A DNA stretch of 64,000 nucleotides from an uncultured Mediterraneibacter sp. (lineage in GTDB: Bacteria; Bacillota; Clostridia; Lachnospirales; Lachnospiraceae), in the NCBI GenBank assembly GCA_944384505.1, contig CALWTQ010000004.1:1-64000 (forward strand), given 5' to 3'. A program made the position numbers and the translations under genes. Below the pieces are notes generated by a model. It had not been told where the DNA came from and did no database searches. It saw nothing but the letters and a program-made list of their open reading frames with translations. Shown here piece by piece: positions 54,064 through 62,303 of this stretch (its first letter is position 1; the number at the start of each line of letters is the position of its first letter).

Positions 54064-54399
54064 TTATCCGGCGCTTTTTACAGCCTGAATGTAATGTGAA
54101 ATGATTTCTTCCAGATGTTCCAGTTTCGAAGGAGGGCATGTGGACACAAGACCGATTACTGAGGCGTACTGATCATCAGGAGTATGGGATCCGAACAGCA
54201 GATAGTCAACAGAAACATGAAGAGCGTCGGACAATTTCAGAAGCGTATTCACAGACATGTTTTTCAGACCAAGCTCCAGGTCATAGCAGAAACGGGGGGT
54301 TATGCCGACAAGTTCCGCCAGCTTTTCACGCGAATAGCCGTTCAGTTGCCTTTGCTTTTTGATGCGCTCACCTATCAGGACATTGTCTGTTATTACCAT
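54064..54399 (-). CDS. XRE-family helix-turn-helix regulator
   Basis: A 111-residue DNA-binding protein. The helix-turn-helix lies at about 8-62: IGERIKKQRQLNGYSREKLAELVGITPRFCYDLELGLKNMSVNTLLKLSDALHVS. The C-terminal 45 residues have no recognised domain. It is divergent from the cohesin gene, and the 158-bp gap holds an inverted repeat across that gene's promoter. It is therefore a candidate regulator of the surface pair. Confidence 0.9.
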   Translation of the reverse strand: MVITDNVLIGERIKKQRQLNGYSREKLAELVGITPRFCYDLELGLKNMSVNTLLKLSDALHVSVDYLLFGSHTPDDQYASVIGLVSTCPPSKLEHLEEIISHYIQAVKSAG

Positions 54400-54464
54400 A
54401 TATAAGTCTCCTTTTCTATATTCTTTTTAATTGAATGTTAAGAGTAAGGTTTACAAATAAATAT

Positions 54465-54499
54465 GAACTATTAGGGGATAAAATATTGACAAATAGTTC
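54465..54499. promoter_or_regulatory. Inverted repeat, candidate operator
   Basis: GAACTATT at 54465-54472 and AATAGTTC at 54492-54499 are perfect 8-bp inverted arms that bracket the -35 box of the cohesin gene promoter. A likely partner is the divergent XRE protein (inference). Confidence 0.55.
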
Positions 54500-54514
54500 C
54501 TAAAAACGTATAAT
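54486..54514 (+). promoter_or_regulatory. Consensus sigma-A promoter of the cohesin gene
   Basis: TTGACA, exactly 17 bases, TATAAT, a perfect match to the housekeeping consensus. Transcription would begin near 54521, which excludes an upstream ATG at 54516 as the start. Confidence 0.9.
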
Positions 54515-54557
54515 TATGACGATTTACAAAAAAGTATTTGAGGAGGTTATACCAGGG

Positions 54558-56372
54558 ATGAAAACAAGAAACGTAAAAAGACTGGCCGCGTTTCTCCTCT
54601 CCTTTGTAATGGCGTTTGGCATGTGTACTATATCCGCGCCGGACAAAGCTGAGGCGGCAGAGAACATTGTGTTTACTGCTGCGGCGGATCAGAAGGATCT
54701 GAGTCCGGGTGACACAGTGAATCTGACAGTGTCTATGTCTGGAAACAGCGGAAATGTTTATGGCATGATTTTCAGAATTTACTATGACAGCACGGTTGTA
54801 GAGCCTGTGATCGGAGCAAATAACCTTCCCGCGATTACAACGGGCGGGGCCGTGCCGGCGAATGGAACTTTTGTGCAGGTCGGCCCCACGGCGGATCAGC
54901 TCGCAGGGAGGGTGAATCTGGTGGTCGTAGGGAACGTGAATGCATTTACAGACGGGACGCTGCTGACAGCCAGCTTTAAGGTAAAAGAGGATGCAGGCGC
55001 AGGGGAGTTCGCATTTGGATTCCGTGATATTGAGCTTTCGCAGGCCGATGCGACTCCGATTACAGATTTTACGGTGAATGACCAGACGGCAGGGCTGAAT
55101 GTTTCTGTTCCGGTGACGGGCGTTACTCTGGATCAGACATCCATGACCCTGGTAAAGGGTACATCCGGACAGCTTACAGCAGCAGTAGAGCCGGCTGACG
55201 CAGCAGGATCTGTCCAATGGACAAGCAGCAATCCGGAAATCGCTTCTGTGGATGCGAACGGCCTCGTGACAGCCAATGCGGCAGGAGAAGCAGTGATTAC
55301 TGCGCAGGCCGGAGGAAAGAGCGCGTCCTGCAGCGTAACAGTGACAAGCCCTCTTGCCGGAATCGCGATTGTAGGGGCGGATGGAAGAGACACTCTGAAT
55401 AAAGGACAGACTCTTCAGCTCTCTGTACAGTATGATCCGGAAGACACCACAGAAGACCGAACTGTGGCATGGACAAGTTCAGACCCGTCGGTCGCTTCTG
55501 TGGACAGCGCGACGGGAGCGGTCACAGCCCTGAAGGAAGGAACAACAACCATTACCGCGACAACGACACAGACAGCAGAGGCGTTTACAGATTCTATGGA
55601 AATCACTGTGAAAGAGAACCATTTAGATCAGGCGGCAGCATCAGGTCTTGTATTTGCGGGACTGAAAGATCCGGTTTTCAAGGGACAGCAAGTATACATG
55701 AACGATTACCTCACGCTGGATGCAGTGGTAGAGAGCAATCAGATCACAGATGATATTACAGTAGACTGGTCTGTAGAAGATGAGTCGGTTGCTTCGATTG
55801 ATCAGAGCGGACGCCTGACAGGATTAAAAGAAGGCGCGACAGCTGTAAAAGCAGTGATTCGCGCAGTGGACGGAAGCGGAGAGGAAGTCGGAGTTTATGA
55901 AGTAGAAACGACGGTGGAAGTGCGGGAGATCCCGCTGGATTCTATTGTATTTGACAAAGTGATTACAGAGATGAAAGTCGGCGAGACCGCGTCTCTTGGA
56001 ATCCTCTATAATCCGGAGAATACAACGGACGACAGAACCGCTGTATGGGAGAGCTCAGATCCGTCTGTGATTTCCGTGGACAACGGAACACTGACTGCGC
56101 AGAAAGTGGGAACCGCTGTGATTACAGCAAGAGTAGGAGAAAAATCTGTCAGCTGTGAGATCACGGTAAAAGAGAGCCTGCCTGACAGCGGAAGCCAGAC
56201 AGGAAACGGAACCCAGTCCGGAAATAATGGATCCGGCAGCGCGGGCAGCAATGCGGAAGGCGGTAATATCCAGACCGGTGATATGGCGCCAGTTGGAGCC
56301 TGGGCGGTAGCGCTGGTGTTCGCGGCAGCAGCAGTGACGGCAGTTCTGGTTCTGAAAAGGAAGATGAGATAG
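54558..56372 (+). CDS. Cohesin and Ig-like (BIG2) surface protein with anchor-like tail
   Basis: Exported protein of 604 residues. Signal peptide about 1-34. A cohesin-like beta domain at about 36-180 has SPGDTVNLTVSMSG, FRIYYDSTVVEP and LLTASFKVKEDAGAGEF. Four Ig-like domains of the BIG2 type follow, with the recurring WTSSNPEIASVD or WESSDPSVISVD core. A Ser/Gly/Asn linker leads to IQTGD, a hydrophobic helix and LKRKMR. The tail suggests wall or membrane anchoring. The neighbouring gene encodes a dockerin, the natural partner of cohesins. Confidence 0.88.
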   Translation: MKTRNVKRLAAFLLSFVMAFGMCTISAPDKAEAAENIVFTAAADQKDLSPGDTVNLTVSMSGNSGNVYGMIFRIYYDSTVVEPVIGANNLPAITTGGAVPANGTFVQVGPTADQLAGRVNLVVVGNVNAFTDGTLLTASFKVKEDAGAGEFAFGFRDIELSQADATPITDFTVNDQTAGLNVSVPVTGVTLDQTSMTLVKGTSGQLTAAVEPADAAGSVQWTSSNPEIASVDANGLVTANAAGEAVITAQAGGKSASCSVTVTSPLAGIAIVGADGRDTLNKGQTLQLSVQYDPEDTTEDRTVAWTSSDPSVASVDSATGAVTALKEGTTTITATTTQTAEAFTDSMEITVKENHLDQAAASGLVFAGLKDPVFKGQQVYMNDYLTLDAVVESNQITDDITVDWSVEDESVASIDQSGRLTGLKEGATAVKAVIRAVDGSGEEVGVYEVETTVEVREIPLDSIVFDKVITEMKVGETASLGILYNPENTTDDRTAVWESSDPSVISVDNGTLTAQKVGTAVITARVGEKSVSCEITVKESLPDSGSQTGNGTQSGNNGSGSAGSNAEGGNIQTGDMAPVGAWAVALVFAAAAVTAVLVLKRKMR

Positions 56373-56379
56373 TGATTTA

Positions 56380-56411
56380 CAGCGCGGTACGGCAATGTGC
56401 CGCGCTGTTTT
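56380..56411 (+). terminator. Terminator between cohesin and dockerin genes
   Basis: CAGCGCGGTAC pairs with GTGCCGCGCTG around GGCAAT, followed by TTTT. Read-through would supply the dockerin gene at a lower level, as no separate promoter was found. Confidence 0.75.
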
Positions 56412-56443
56412 AAAAATATGCCATTGATATGGAGGAAAAGGAA

Positions 56444-57859
56444 ATGAGGAAGAATCAAGAAAGACAACACAGATTAAAGAGAGTCAAAGCAGCGGGACTG
56501 ATGACTGCCCTTTGCCTTTCGATGATGTCAGTCCCGGTTTTCGCGGAGGATACGGAAGCGGCAGCAGAAGCAGGGACAGAAACAGGAACGGAAGCAGGAA
56601 CAGACGCCGCTGTGGAGACCTATGCGGAAGAGGAGTATTCAATAGACGGACTGCTGATCGCAAAGCACTGGGTGATTATGGATGGAAAACCACTGACAGA
56701 CTATCAGCACCCGGGAGTGACATATGACGATTCGACAAGAACTTTGACACTGAATAACGCGAATATCGAGGTTGACAACAATGAGTTCGGATCGAGCCTT
56801 ATCCCTGCGATTCAGGTAAACGGCAAAAGCTCAGCAGATGAATTCACGGTGCGTCTGATCGGGGAAAGCACGATTTCTTACAAGCAGCCTATGATAGAGA
56901 AAGACTGTGAAGCAGGAATTATGAGATTTCAGAATTTTTCGGAAGTAACGTTTACCGGGGACGGTACGCTGAATCTTGACTGTGACGGAAATGTCTACGC
57001 CGGAATCCAGTTTATCCCGGGAAGCTATGACTACTGCGGCGCGAATAACCTGGTGATCGACGGATGTACGATTAATATTGACGCTTCAAACTGTCAGGGC
57101 GGAACCAGGGAAGCATCGCTTGGAAAATTTCATGGAATTGAGGAGGCGGAAAGCATTACTCTGAACTCCGCAGAACTTAATATTACTGCTCAGGAGAACG
57201 CTGATCTGGCGGAATTTGACGGAGTTGTGCTGAGATCTTACCAGGTGACAGAGCCGCAGACAGTCACGGTTCAGAACAGTAAGCTCAATATTGTTGGCCC
57301 GCCCAATGGCACAGACAGTATGGCGAACGGGATGTGGCTGTGGAACGGGAACCTGAACGCAGATCATTCCGAGATCAATATCGATCTGCGGGGGAATACA
57401 GCTGCAACAGCGATTGCCTGCTATGATTCGGGCAGCAGCCATATAACGGGATCAGGAAAAATAACGGTTAACAGCTCAGACATAACGCTTCAGACGTCAA
57501 ACAGCGACAGCGCAAGTGTGATATGGGCAGAGGAGGGACTCACAGATATGGGAAACTCCACATACATGGCAGGAGATACGATGGATACGTTGAAAGAAAT
57601 AAGCAGATCAGATCTGTTCAGTAAGTATACCCCGCAGCTGTGCTCATATGATGCGCTCAAAATCACGCCGGGCAGTGCTGTGTTAAAGGGTGATGTGAAT
57701 CAGGACGGAGCGGTCAACCTGCAGGATCTGATGCTCTGCCTGAATCACGCGACAGAGGTTAAGCTTCTGACTGGAGATCAGTTCACGGCTGCGGATATGG
57801 ATGGGAACGGCGCGGTGACAGTGACGGATCTGATGCAGCTGTTGAATCTGGTGATGTAG
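56444..57859 (+). CDS. Secreted dockerin-bearing repeat protein
   Basis: Exported protein of 471 residues. Signal peptide about 1-35 (ending VPVFAED), then a Glu/Ala/Gly/Thr low-complexity stretch and a central region of beta-strand repeats (TLTLNNANIEVDNN, EVTFTGDGTLNLDCDG) that looks like a right-handed beta-helix or carbohydrate-binding domain. The last 60 residues form a type I dockerin with two calcium loops (GDVNQDGAVNLQDLML and ADMDGNGAVTVTDLMQ). ATG 56444 follows GGAGG. It should dock onto the cohesin protein upstream. No catalytic residues were recognised. Confidence 0.87.
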   Translation: MRKNQERQHRLKRVKAAGLMTALCLSMMSVPVFAEDTEAAAEAGTETGTEAGTDAAVETYAEEEYSIDGLLIAKHWVIMDGKPLTDYQHPGVTYDDSTRTLTLNNANIEVDNNEFGSSLIPAIQVNGKSSADEFTVRLIGESTISYKQPMIEKDCEAGIMRFQNFSEVTFTGDGTLNLDCDGNVYAGIQFIPGSYDYCGANNLVIDGCTINIDASNCQGGTREASLGKFHGIEEAESITLNSAELNITAQENADLAEFDGVVLRSYQVTEPQTVTVQNSKLNIVGPPNGTDSMANGMWLWNGNLNADHSEINIDLRGNTAATAIACYDSGSSHITGSGKITVNSSDITLQTSNSDSASVIWAEEGLTDMGNSTYMAGDTMDTLKEISRSDLFSKYTPQLCSYDALKITPGSAVLKGDVNQDGAVNLQDLMLCLNHATEVKLLTGDQFTAADMDGNGAVTVTDLMQLLNLVM

Positions 57860-57907
57860 ATATCTGGTGCACTGTCCCATTTACATTTCACGTAACAGGA
57901 TGGTGTA

Positions 57908-58873
57908 CTAGGAATTAAACTGTGCGTATTTCTTCGGCGAGATTCCTACCGCCTTTGTAAATGCTTTGAGGTAATTACTGTAGTCATTGAACCCACATGC
58001 CTCACATGCCTCGTTTACGGAGTAGCCCTGGCTTAGCAGAGACTTGGACAGGGTGATCCGCTTGGCGGTGATGTATTTGTTGATTGTAGTTCCTGTAGCT
58101 GCCTTGAAAATCCGGCAGATATAAGAGCTGCTTAAGTAAAAGTGGGAGGACAGCTCATCCAGGGAGAGATCATCCTGCATATGGGTGTTGATATAGGACA
58201 GGATAGCGTCCACCTGGGCGTTGTGGCTGCCCGAAGTCTGGGAACGGCCGGAAGCAGATCTGCCTGCTGTCCGGCGTTCTTTCGATTTCGAGGAAGATGC
58301 GGACGCAGAGGAAGTCCGGGAATCGGAGGAGACGCCTGCAATGGCTTCCGTATCTGATTCCACGCAGCGGTCGTCAAAAGCGCGGTTTAAGAATACCATC
58401 ATTTCAAGGAAGACAGCCTGGTCCAGAATATCTTCTCCCAGCCCCTCGTTAGAGGAAAGCTTGTGGATATAATAGAGGAACCGGCTCTGCTCCTCAGAAG
58501 TCAGATGCATCCGGTGAGGCATCTGCGTCCCGCGGAAATGAAAGCAGCGGTCCAGGTCAGTGGAGTCGGTGGACAGGCTCTTTGTGTATTCCGGATCAAT
58601 AGACATGATGATACGCTCGTGAGTCTGGCTGTCGATCTGGGACAGGTAATGACTCTCAAACTGATTGATCAGGAAGATGTCTCCCGGCTGGATATCGTAG
58701 AAACAGTTGTCGATCAGGAACTGTTTCCCTCCGGAAATAGAATAGTAGATTTCATAACAGTCATGGATGTGCATATCCATGGCTTTTTCATCGTTATACA
58801 GGTGCGCAAAGGCAAAAGTGTGAGTTTCCATGCACTGGCGCATGGATTCTTTGCATGATGAACAGGCTTTCAT
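57908..58873 (-). CDS. AraC-family regulator with cupin sensor domain
   Basis: A 321-residue regulator divergent from kduI-kduD. The N-terminal cupin-like domain (MHIHDCYEIYYSISGGKQF, DIQPGDIFLINQFESH) probably binds a uronate-derived sugar. A Ser/Arg-rich linker (about 205-235) leads to an AraC double helix-turn-helix (LSSSYICRIFKAATGTTINKYI, CGFNDYSNYLKAFTKAVGISPKKY). The start at 58873 follows AGGAGG. An unusual Cys-rich N-terminus (MKACSSCKESMRQC) precedes the cupin. Confidence 0.9.
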   Translation of the reverse strand: MKACSSCKESMRQCMETHTFAFAHLYNDEKAMDMHIHDCYEIYYSISGGKQFLIDNCFYDIQPGDIFLINQFESHYLSQIDSQTHERIIMSIDPEYTKSLSTDSTDLDRCFHFRGTQMPHRMHLTSEEQSRFLYYIHKLSSNEGLGEDILDQAVFLEMMVFLNRAFDDRCVESDTEAIAGVSSDSRTSSASASSSKSKERRTAGRSASGRSQTSGSHNAQVDAILSYINTHMQDDLSLDELSSHFYLSSSYICRIFKAATGTTINKYITAKRITLSKSLLSQGYSVNEACEACGFNDYSNYLKAFTKAVGISPKKYAQFNS

Positions 58874-58948
58874 GACACAATACCTCCTTGTTGTGTTCAA
58901 TTATATAAGGGGCGTTCAGAATTTTCAATATTTATATCAAAAAAACAC

Positions 58949-58977
58949 GAGACACGGAATAAAATGAATGCTATACT
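58949..58977 (+). promoter_or_regulatory. Possible promoter of kduI-kduD
   Basis: GAGACA, 17 bases, TATACT. The weak -35 box fits activation by the divergent AraC protein. A GGCC...GGCC hairpin lies between it and the ribosome site. Confidence 0.45.
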
Positions 58978-59038
58978 ATAAACATAAAGGCCAGAAGGGG
59001 GAAAAAACGGCCAGTTTTCTTTTTAAGGAGGATTTATC

Positions 59039-59902
59039 ATGGAAGTAAGGACGGCGGCTTCACCGAAGGATGTGAAGCACTACACAACGGACAGATTAAG
59101 AGAGGAATTCCTTGTTCAGAATCTGTTCCAGGCTGACAAGATTAACCTTGTATACAGCCATATTGATCGTATCATCACAGGCGCGGCGGTTCCGGTGAAT
59201 GAGAAGCTGGATCTGACAGCAGGGGACGAGCTCCGCGCAGAGTATTTCCTTCAGAGAAGAGAGATGGGACTGATCAATATCGGCGGAGACGGAGTTGTAA
59301 CAGTTGACGGAAAAGTGTACGAAATCAAAGCAAGAGACGGAATGTACATCGGAAGAGGATCAAAGGAAATTTCCTTCGAGAGCAAAGACGCTGCCAATCC
59401 GGCTAAGTTCTATCTGAACAGCGCTCCGGCTCATGTGGCTTATCCGACAGTACATATCAAACCGGAGGGAGAGCCGGAAGAAGGCGTTGTCATCATCAAG
59501 GATGAGAATAAAGTAGAATGCGGAACTCTTGAGGATGCAAACCACAGAGTGATCAATAAATACATTGTTACAAACCAGGTTCAGAGCTGTCAGCTCGCAA
59601 TGGGAATGACAAGGCTGATGCCGGGAAGCGTGTGGAATACAATGCCGAGCCATACACATGACAGACGTATGGAAGTTTATCTGTATTTCGATATGGATGA
59701 CGATGCATTTGTGGTACACTATATGGGAGAACCTCAGGAGACAAGACACATTATTATGCATAATGAGGAGGCTGTAATCTCACCGAGCTGGTCCATCCAT
59801 TCAGGATGCGGCTCCAGAGCATATACATTTATCTGGGGAATGTGCGGAGAGAATCAGGACTATGACGATATGGACAATATCGCGAATAAAGACCTGAGAT
59901 AA
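59039..59902 (+). CDS. kduI: 5-dehydro-4-deoxy-D-glucuronate isomerase
   Basis: Converts 5-keto-4-deoxyuronate (from pectin or glycosaminoglycan unsaturated uronates) to 3-deoxy-D-glycero-2,5-hexodiulosonate. 287 residues. The cupin metal site is SHTHDRRMEVYLYF (His, His, Glu), with a later His in SWSIHSGCG. AAGGAGG lies before ATG. It precedes kduD in an operon divergent from the AraC regulator. Confidence 0.96.
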   Translation: MEVRTAASPKDVKHYTTDRLREEFLVQNLFQADKINLVYSHIDRIITGAAVPVNEKLDLTAGDELRAEYFLQRREMGLINIGGDGVVTVDGKVYEIKARDGMYIGRGSKEISFESKDAANPAKFYLNSAPAHVAYPTVHIKPEGEPEEGVVIIKDENKVECGTLEDANHRVINKYIVTNQVQSCQLAMGMTRLMPGSVWNTMPSHTHDRRMEVYLYFDMDDDAFVVHYMGEPQETRHIIMHNEEAVISPSWSIHSGCGSRAYTFIWGMCGENQDYDDMDNIANKDLR

Positions 59903-59981
59903 CAGCTCAGCCATCAGGATGGCGCGTGTTGGAATGCTGCAGCTGAGAGAAAATCTTATTCAAAAAAAGGAGAGAATGAAA

Positions 59982-60776
59982 ATGGTAAATTTTTCACTGG
60001 AAGGTAAAATTGCACTTGTAACAGGAGCTTCCTACGGAATCGGATTCGCTATTGCATCAGCTTACGCTGAAGCCGGCGCAACAATCTGTTTTAACGATAT
60101 CAACCAGGAGAAGGTTGATATGGGAATGGCTTCCTACAAAGAAAAAGGCATTGACGCTCACGGATATGTGTGCGATGTAACAGACGAGGAGCAGGTAAAA
60201 GCTCTTGTCGCTAAGATCAACGAGGAAGTCGGTGTGATCGATATCCTTGTAAACAACGCAGGAATTATCTTAAGAAAGCCTATGCTTGAGACAGAGGCGT
60301 CTGAGTTCCGCAAAGTGATCGACGTTGACCTGAACGCTCCGTTCATTGTTTCCAAGGCAGTAATCCCGGGAATGATCGAAAAAGGACACGGAAAGATCAT
60401 CAACATCTGCTCCATGATGAGCGAGCTGGGACGTGAGACAGTTTCCTCATACGCGGCTGCAAAAGGCGGACTGAAAATGCTCACAAGAAACATCTGCTCC
60501 GAGTACGGCGAGTACAACATCCAGTGCAACGGTATCGGACCTGGATACATCGCTACACCGCAGACAGCTCCGCTTCGTGAGAAACAGCCGGACGGAAGCA
60601 GACACCCGTTCGATCAGTTCATCGTTTCCAAGACACCGGCGGCAAGATGGGGCAATCCGGAAGACCTGCAGGGACCGGCAGTGTTCCTCGCTTCCGACGC
60701 TTCTGATTTCGTAAACGGCCATATCCTGTATGTGGACGGCGGAATCCTCGCTTACATTGGAAAACAGCCACAGTAA
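59982..60776 (+). CDS. kduD: KduD / gluconate 5-dehydrogenase-like SDR
   Basis: Short-chain dehydrogenase of 264 residues. Motifs TGASYGIGFAIA, NNAG, ICSMMSELGRETVSSYAAAKGG, and the family-specific GPGYIATPQTAPLRE and GHILYVDGGILAYIGKQP. It strongly resembles streptococcal gluconate 5-dehydrogenase-type enzymes. Next to kduI, the likely reaction is reduction of 3-deoxy-D-glycero-2,5-hexodiulosonate to 2-keto-3-deoxygluconate. ATG 59982 is at the right distance from AAGGAGA; ATG 59976 is too close. Confidence 0.9.
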   Translation: MVNFSLEGKIALVTGASYGIGFAIASAYAEAGATICFNDINQEKVDMGMASYKEKGIDAHGYVCDVTDEEQVKALVAKINEEVGVIDILVNNAGIILRKPMLETEASEFRKVIDVDLNAPFIVSKAVIPGMIEKGHGKIINICSMMSELGRETVSSYAAAKGGLKMLTRNICSEYGEYNIQCNGIGPGYIATPQTAPLREKQPDGSRHPFDQFIVSKTPAARWGNPEDLQGPAVFLASDASDFVNGHILYVDGGILAYIGKQPQ

Positions 60777-60806
60777 GCACGGAGTGCGGTTTTACGGATG
60801 GCGCGG
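60774..60806 (+). repeat. 33-bp GC-rich repeat, copy 2
   Basis: Matches 42087-42119 at 28 of 33 bases. It begins exactly at the kduD stop codon and contains GCAC-GGA-GTGC, then GATGGC-GCG-GCCATC as a second hairpin. Confidence 0.6.
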
Positions 60807-60828
60807 CCATCAGTAGAGTATAAAAAGG

Positions 60829-60867
60829 GCGTATCACATGAGATGTTGATTTCCTCATGTGATACGC
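60829..60867. terminator. Perfect 14-bp stem-loop between convergent genes
   Basis: GCGTATCACATGAG pairs perfectly with CTCATGTGATACGC around an 11-base loop, A-rich on the left and TTATTTGG on the right. It probably ends both kduD and the Rpn nuclease transcripts. Confidence 0.85.
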
Positions 60868-60882
60868 TTATTTGGTTGTGGA

Positions 60883-61770
60883 TCAATTCTGATTCCGATA
60901 CTGTTCCAGATACTGTACTGCCTGTTCTCGGCTCAATCCATACTGTTCCATAAGCTGTGAGGCAATCTTCTCCGGGGAGATGTCGAAACTCCGGCAGGCG
61001 TTTATGAGAGCGCGTATTCCTTCTTGACGTTCTTCGTTCCGTCCCTCATTGTGTCCATTATTCCGCGCATCTTCCAGTTCATCTTTCATCAGTTCCATTA
61101 AAGCGTCACACATTTCTGAATGCACCTCCTCGAATGTTTTTTTATTTGCCCTCACGATAATATCCATGACTGTGCGGTAGAGAGGGTCTGTTTTATGCGT
61201 TTCGTAGTCTGTCAGTAAGTTCCCGATCGTTTCTGTAGTTCTGATCCTGTTGCTTAAGCTTCTGAGCCATAGATTTTCTTCCATTGGAAGCTCATGCGTT
61301 ATCAGAATCTGGATCGGAATAAAATCGCCGATAATCTCGTATATCCCCGGAATCTCAGTCTGTATTTTGTAATCCCGGATTTCCTTTAAGTGACGGATCA
61401 GCTTTCGTGGGTAATGGGAACATACAAGAGTAAGTGTCACTTCGCTGATTTTTACTGTGTCCGAATTCCCGGTCAGAGCTTTGTAGAAATTGACATATCC
61501 ATATGCTTTATAAAATGCGTCAATGGATAACGTGTCATCCGGACTCTTGTATTCGATGATGTTGTATGTCCGGAAAATTCTGCCGATATTTTTGCGAAGC
61601 GTCTGTTTGCCGGCCTTTTTGATTATCAGCATATCTGTACGGACGGGTTCTGATCCAAGCGTATGCTCCTGGATAAACTCCAGCTGATCCGCATCTTCCT
61701 GGAATTCGATCTGAATTCCGGCATAAAACGCGGGATGCCATCGCAGCGTCTTTTTCTTTTGTTTTGCCAT
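60883..61770 (-). CDS. Rpn-family (PD-(D/E)XK) recombination-promoting nuclease
   Basis: A 295-residue protein of the Rpn/transposase-31-like group. Nuclease residues: Asp in RTDMLIIKK and the ExK in IIEYKSPDD. NIGRIFRTYN, FYKAYGYVNFYKAL and SHYPRKLIRHLKEI are typical of the Clostridia branch. The C-terminus has an Asn/Glu-rich helical tail (NNGHNEGRNEERQEG). The start at 61770 follows AAAAGGAGG. A longer frame to 61902 covers the leader hairpin and is rejected. Confidence 0.88.
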   Translation of the reverse strand: MAKQKKKTLRWHPAFYAGIQIEFQEDADQLEFIQEHTLGSEPVRTDMLIIKKAGKQTLRKNIGRIFRTYNIIEYKSPDDTLSIDAFYKAYGYVNFYKALTGNSDTVKISEVTLTLVCSHYPRKLIRHLKEIRDYKIQTEIPGIYEIIGDFIPIQILITHELPMEENLWLRSLSNRIRTTETIGNLLTDYETHKTDPLYRTVMDIIVRANKKTFEEVHSEMCDALMELMKDELEDARNNGHNEGRNEERQEGIRALINACRSFDISPEKIASQLMEQYGLSREQAVQYLEQYRNQN

Positions 61771-61796
61771 GAAAACCTCCTTTTCGTATTGAATAT

Positions 61797-61832
61797 GCAG
61801 GAAGTTTTCATGCCTTTCTGGAAAACTCCTGC
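61797..61832 (-). other. Hairpin in the leader of the Rpn nuclease gene
   Basis: GCAGGAGTTTTC and GAAAACTTCCTGC on the minus strand form a 12-bp stem with one bulged base, 14 bases before the ribosome site. The rest of 61833-62116 is AT-rich; a small ACCGGC-AAA-GCCGGT hairpin near 61919 is the only other structure seen. Confidence 0.5.
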
Positions 61833-62116
61833 TGAATGTGGGAACAACAAAAGCATGAATTTTCCGAAAGGAGCAGCCTTTAAAGCAAAGTAAAAGCTGC
61901 ATAGAATCATCTGAAAGACCGGCAAAGCCGGTTCATTTGAACTAAAGAAAATATGCTTTGAGAGAAGTTTAACATGAACAGAAGAGGAATTCAATGATAT
62001 TATGTTATTGGAAAAACCGATAGGGGGCTGCGGAAATAGATATTTGAACATAGGTCTGTGCGAGGATATATTAGAGGTGTAAAAGTTAATTATAGCTTCA
62101 ATGAGGAGGAATCAAT

Positions 62117-62284
62117 ATGAGTAACGCGCTGCCTACAGCTAATATGCAGCCCTTCTGGGGAAAATATGTTCTCAGATCTTTGCAGGAAGGTCCACAGAAA
62201 AATGATCAAAAGGCAGAGAAGAGCAGAAAAGAACGTTTGAGGAAACTATTTCAAATGGTGGATGATTATGTGGAGCAGGCCTGA
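62117..62284 (+). CDS. 55-residue small protein of unknown function
   Basis: A short frame with a very strong ribosome site (GAGGAGG, seven bases before ATG). The product begins MSNALPTANMQPFWGKYV and ends in a charged helix (KSRKERLRKLFQMVDDYVEQA). It lies 19 bp before the RNase Z-like gene, probably in the same transcript. No family recognised. Confidence 0.65.
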   Translation: MSNALPTANMQPFWGKYVLRSLQEGPQKNDQKAEKSRKERLRKLFQMVDDYVEQA

Positions 62285-62303
62285 ATGATGAAAGGAAAAT
62301 GAT

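Noticed and set aside
60883-61770. Intact insertion sequence around the Rpn nuclease
   Set aside because: No terminal inverted repeats or target duplications were seen; flanking hairpins are a terminator and a leader structure.
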